Positions 62,393-64,000 of a stretch of 64,000 nucleotides of DNA are shown piece by piece. A model generated the notes under the pieces. That model worked only from the letters and a program-made list of their open reading frames with translations, did no database searches and was not told where the DNA came from. A program made the position numbers and the translations under genes. The DNA is from Streptomyces niger (GTDB lineage Bacteria; Actinomycetota; Actinomycetes; Streptomycetales; Streptomycetaceae): the NCBI RefSeq assembly GCF_000718305.1, contig NZ_JOFQ01000025.1:24740-88739 (forward strand). The letters are read 5' to 3'. Each line of letters begins with the position of its first letter. Positions within the stretch are counted from its first letter, which is position 1.

Positions 62393-62434
62393 GGCTGAGG
62401 AACAGTGGCTGAGGAACAGTGGCTGAGGAACAGT
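62393..62434. repeat. 14-bp tandem triplication after the monooxygenase gene
   Basis: GGCTGAGGAACAGT is repeated three times without mismatch at 62393-62406, 62407-62420 and 62421-62434. It begins 5 bases after the monooxygenase stop. Confidence 0.95.
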
Positions 62435-62498
62435 GGCCGGGCGGTCGGGGCGGGGATCACGGTTGACCGGGCGGCACCGCCATGCTTCACTACGGAGC

Positions 62499-62585
62499 GT
62501 GACAGACACTGGCTCGCACTTCTGGCGGAGGGTCCATCTCGACCTGGTCCGCTATGCGGGCTGCGTATGTCGTCCGTCCTGCTGA
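62499..62585 (+). CDS. Cysteine-rich leader peptide of the sulfur operon
   Basis: A 28-residue frame starting at GTG (MTDTGSHFWR), whose core RVHLDLVRYAGCVCR matches the short leader peptides found before cysteine and sulfur genes in Streptomyces and relatives. It ends PSC, so three of its last nine residues are cysteine. In such leaders, ribosome stalling at Cys codons when cysteine or charged tRNA-Cys is low is thought to control the genes downstream. GGAG is close to the GTG, so the message may start nearby. The next real gene, a cysteine dioxygenase, begins 318 bp downstream. Confidence 0.75.
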   Translation: MTDTGSHFWRRVHLDLVRYAGCVCRPSC

Positions 62586-62738
62586 CCGGCTCCTGATCCG
62601 GACCCCGGTCGCCCATCCCCTTTTCCCTCTCCGCGCGGCGCACGTGCCCCACGAGCACGCGTGCCCGGCGCCGCCGTACGCGCGTGACCTCACGGACGTA
62701 CAGGGCCGACGCCGATTCGAGAACGCCGTCGAGCTGCC

Positions 62739-62828
62739 GGGCCCACTGGGCTCGCTGGGCCCACTGGGCTCGCTGGGCTGGTCGGGCTTGCCGGGCTTGC
62801 CGGGCTGGTCGGGCTTGCTGGGCTGATC
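62739..62828. repeat. Ten tandem 9-bp units between leader peptide and cysteine dioxygenase gene
   Basis: A run of nonamers starting GGGC: two perfect 18-bp copies of GGGCCCACTGGGCTCGCT at 62739-62774, then six variants such as GGGCTTGCC and GGGCTGGTC to 62828. A plus-strand frame through it reads as Gly-x-x triplets, a result of the 9-bp period. The rest of 62586-62903 shows no gene. Confidence 0.9.
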
Positions 62829-62903
62829 GGCCGAGCTGTCCGGTCGGCGGCCTGTGCCGTGTCGTACGCCGCGCGCTCCCTCGCGATCATCAGGACGGTT
62901 CTC

Positions 62904-63473
62904 ATGACCGACGCACCCGCCGCCACCATCGCCACCGTCGCCGTACGCGCTCCCGCGCCTCCGCATGCCGCCGACGGCCTCGGCCCGACCGCCTCCGAAC
63001 TGCTCGACTTCGTCCGCCGAACAGCCGTCGACACGGAACTCATCGACTCGCTCCCCCTCGACCCCGAGGGCCGTACCTGGATCCGGCTGGACGGGCCGGG
63101 CGGCAGCGAGGCATGGATCATCGGCTGGCCGCCCGGGACGGGTACGGGCTGGCACGACCACGGCGGCTCACGGGGCGCGTTCGCCGCCGCAGCGGGTGAA
63201 CTGACCGAGCAGTCCCTTGCCGCTCAGCTCCCGACCGAGGGCTGGAAGACGCTGGAACTCGCCGACGACGTGGACCGTGAGCGGCGGCTCAGCGACGGCC
63301 GCGGCCGGGCGTTCGGGCCGCACCATGTGCACGAGGTGTTCAACGCCTCGGCCGACAGGCACGCGGTCTCCGTCCATGCCTATTACCCGCCGCTGCCCCT
63401 CATGCGACGCTACAGCCGCAACGGCCCCGTACTGAGGCTGGAAGAGGTCGAGCGTCCGGAGGGGTGGGAGTGA
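62904..63473 (+). CDS. Cysteine dioxygenase-family cupin protein
   Basis: A 189-residue thiol dioxygenase-like protein. The iron site is seen as His84 and His86 in TGWHDHGGSRGAF, with the third His at 141 or 143 in FGPHHVHEVFN, and VSVHAYYPPLPLMRRY near the end, typical of bacterial cysteine dioxygenases that turn cysteine into cysteine sulfinate. AGGA precedes the ATG at 62904; a longer frame adds 15 residues. The stop overlaps the rhodanese start. Together with the leader peptide and rhodanese this forms a cysteine/sulfur handling operon. Confidence 0.9.
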   Translation: MTDAPAATIATVAVRAPAPPHAADGLGPTASELLDFVRRTAVDTELIDSLPLDPEGRTWIRLDGPGGSEAWIIGWPPGTGTGWHDHGGSRGAFAAAAGELTEQSLAAQLPTEGWKTLELADDVDRERRLSDGRGRAFGPHHVHEVFNASADRHAVSVHAYYPPLPLMRRYSRNGPVLRLEEVERPEGWE

Positions 63474-63865
63474 GCGCGATCGACGAACTTCTGGCGCAGG
63501 CCCGTACGGAGCTGGCGCGGGTGGAGCCGCACGAGGCCGCAGCCGTCCAGCGTGCCGGCGGACTGCTCGTGGACATTCGGTACGCGGCGCTGCGCGAACG
63601 GGACGGCACGATCCCGGGCGCGCTGATCGTGGAGCGCAACGAACTGGAGTGGCGGCTCGATCCGACGGGCGACCACCGCGCGCCCGAGGCCACGGGGCGC
63701 GACCTCCGGATCGTCGTGGTCTGCAACGAGGGCTATGCGTCCAGCCTCGCCGCCGTCTCCCTCCGCCGGCTCGGCCTGTCCCACGCCACCGACCTCACCG
63801 GCGGCTTCCAGGCATGGCGGGCCGCCGGCCTCCCGGTAATCCCGCCTCCCGAACCACCTGCTTGA
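63470..63865 (+). CDS. Rhodanese-like sulfurtransferase
   Basis: A 131-residue single-domain rhodanese. GGLLVDIRYAALRERDG near residue 30 is the entry motif, and the active-site cysteine is Cys85 in VVVCNEGYASSLAA, followed by LTGGFQAWRAAGLPV. It transfers sulfane sulfur through a persulfide on Cys85. The GTG at 63470 overlaps the dioxygenase stop (GTGA) and has GGAGG seven bases upstream; the track-like GTG at 63464 is closer to that site. It ends the operon seen here. Confidence 0.9.
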   Translation: MSAIDELLAQARTELARVEPHEAAAVQRAGGLLVDIRYAALRERDGTIPGALIVERNELEWRLDPTGDHRAPEATGRDLRIVVVCNEGYASSLAAVSLRRLGLSHATDLTGGFQAWRAAGLPVIPPPEPPA

Positions 63866-64000
63866 CCGCCCGGGAGGGAGCGGGGGTGCTATGGGGCCGG
63901 GGGGGGCTGCCGGGAGCGGGGGCACTGCCGGGGCGAGGGTTACCGGCGGGGCGAGGGCTACCGGCGGGGGCGCTGCCGGGAGCGGGGGTGCGGGCTACCG
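63866..64000. other. GC-rich low-complexity end of window
   Basis: 135 bp after the rhodanese gene with repeated GGGGGCGCTGCCGGGAGC- and GGGCGAGGG(T/C)TACCGGC-type blocks. No gene or clear hairpin terminator is seen; it continues past the edge. Confidence 0.6.

Noticed and set aside
62554..62826. Collagen-like GPLGSLG frame
   Set aside because: Created by the 9-bp DNA period; the leader peptide overlaps it in another frame.

Overview
The window is GC-rich, densely coded actinobacterial DNA, and its gene order matches the Streptomyces chromosome core. The series running from rnhB through nrdJ-nrdR / lexA / a DinG-type helicase, a citrate-type siderophore operon, hflX, a second RelA/SpoT homologue, dapF, miaA and miaB to gluR-gluK / gluABCD is the arrangement I know from Streptomyces (S. 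coelicolor SCO58xx down to SCO577x, inverted). GTG and TTG starts, 4-bp start/stop overlaps and lipoprotein signals fit. I see no tRNA, rRNA, insertion sequence or CRISPR array.

Layout. 1-4640: the end of a nonribosomal peptide cluster (A-PCP module cut by the window edge, AMP-ligase, free ACP, GNAT acetyltransferase, C45-type Ntn acyltransferase, and a broken phosphopantetheinyl transferase). 4828-6999: a RecQ helicase fused to a phosphoribosyltransferase-like tail. 7041-14180: two divergent three- to four-gene units (FAD/NAD(P) enzyme, ATP-grasp ligase, EamA exporter; 2-oxoglutarate dioxygenase, aminotransferase, AzlCD exporter) that look like an uncharacterised pathway for a modified amino acid or dipeptide. 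14573-21430: housekeeping and hypothetical genes (rnhB, ADP-ribosylglycohydrolase, histidine phosphatase, TetR, DUF4937, TerD). 21517-28549: DNA precursor and damage genes (nrdJ, nrdR, lexA, DinG) with visible NrdR and LexA boxes. 28625-36039: an NIS siderophore operon whose genes are swollen by in-frame tandem repeats. 36396-49336: trypsin-like lipoprotein, hflX, M1 peptidase, rshA, dapF, membrane protein, miaA, MT0933-type antitoxin-like protein, extradiol-dioxygenase-like protein, miaB. 49429-53858: MarR-FUSC operon divergent from a lone TAXI binding protein. 53949-59981: GluK-GluR and the glutamate importer gluABCD. 60511-63865: FAD monooxygenase, then a cysteine-rich leader peptide with cysteine dioxygenase and rhodanese genes.

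How genes work together. Genome maintenance genes share signals: LexA box before lexA, paired NrdR boxes before nrdR-nrdJ, and a motif matching the mycobacterial RecA-independent (PafBC-type) DNA-damage promoter, TGTCRGTG-N8-TAnnnT, before the DinG gene, dapF, the TerD gene and, with one mismatch, RecQ. In three of these four the start codon lies 6-9 bases after the -10 element, implying leaderless or near-leaderless mRNAs.

Best candidates for new biology are the divergent dioxygenase/ATP-grasp unit, the shared damage-type promoters, the leader peptide ahead of the sulfur operon, and the widespread short tandem duplications both between and inside genes. Start sites were chosen from ribosome binding sites, overlaps and recalled family sequences. 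No database search was possible.
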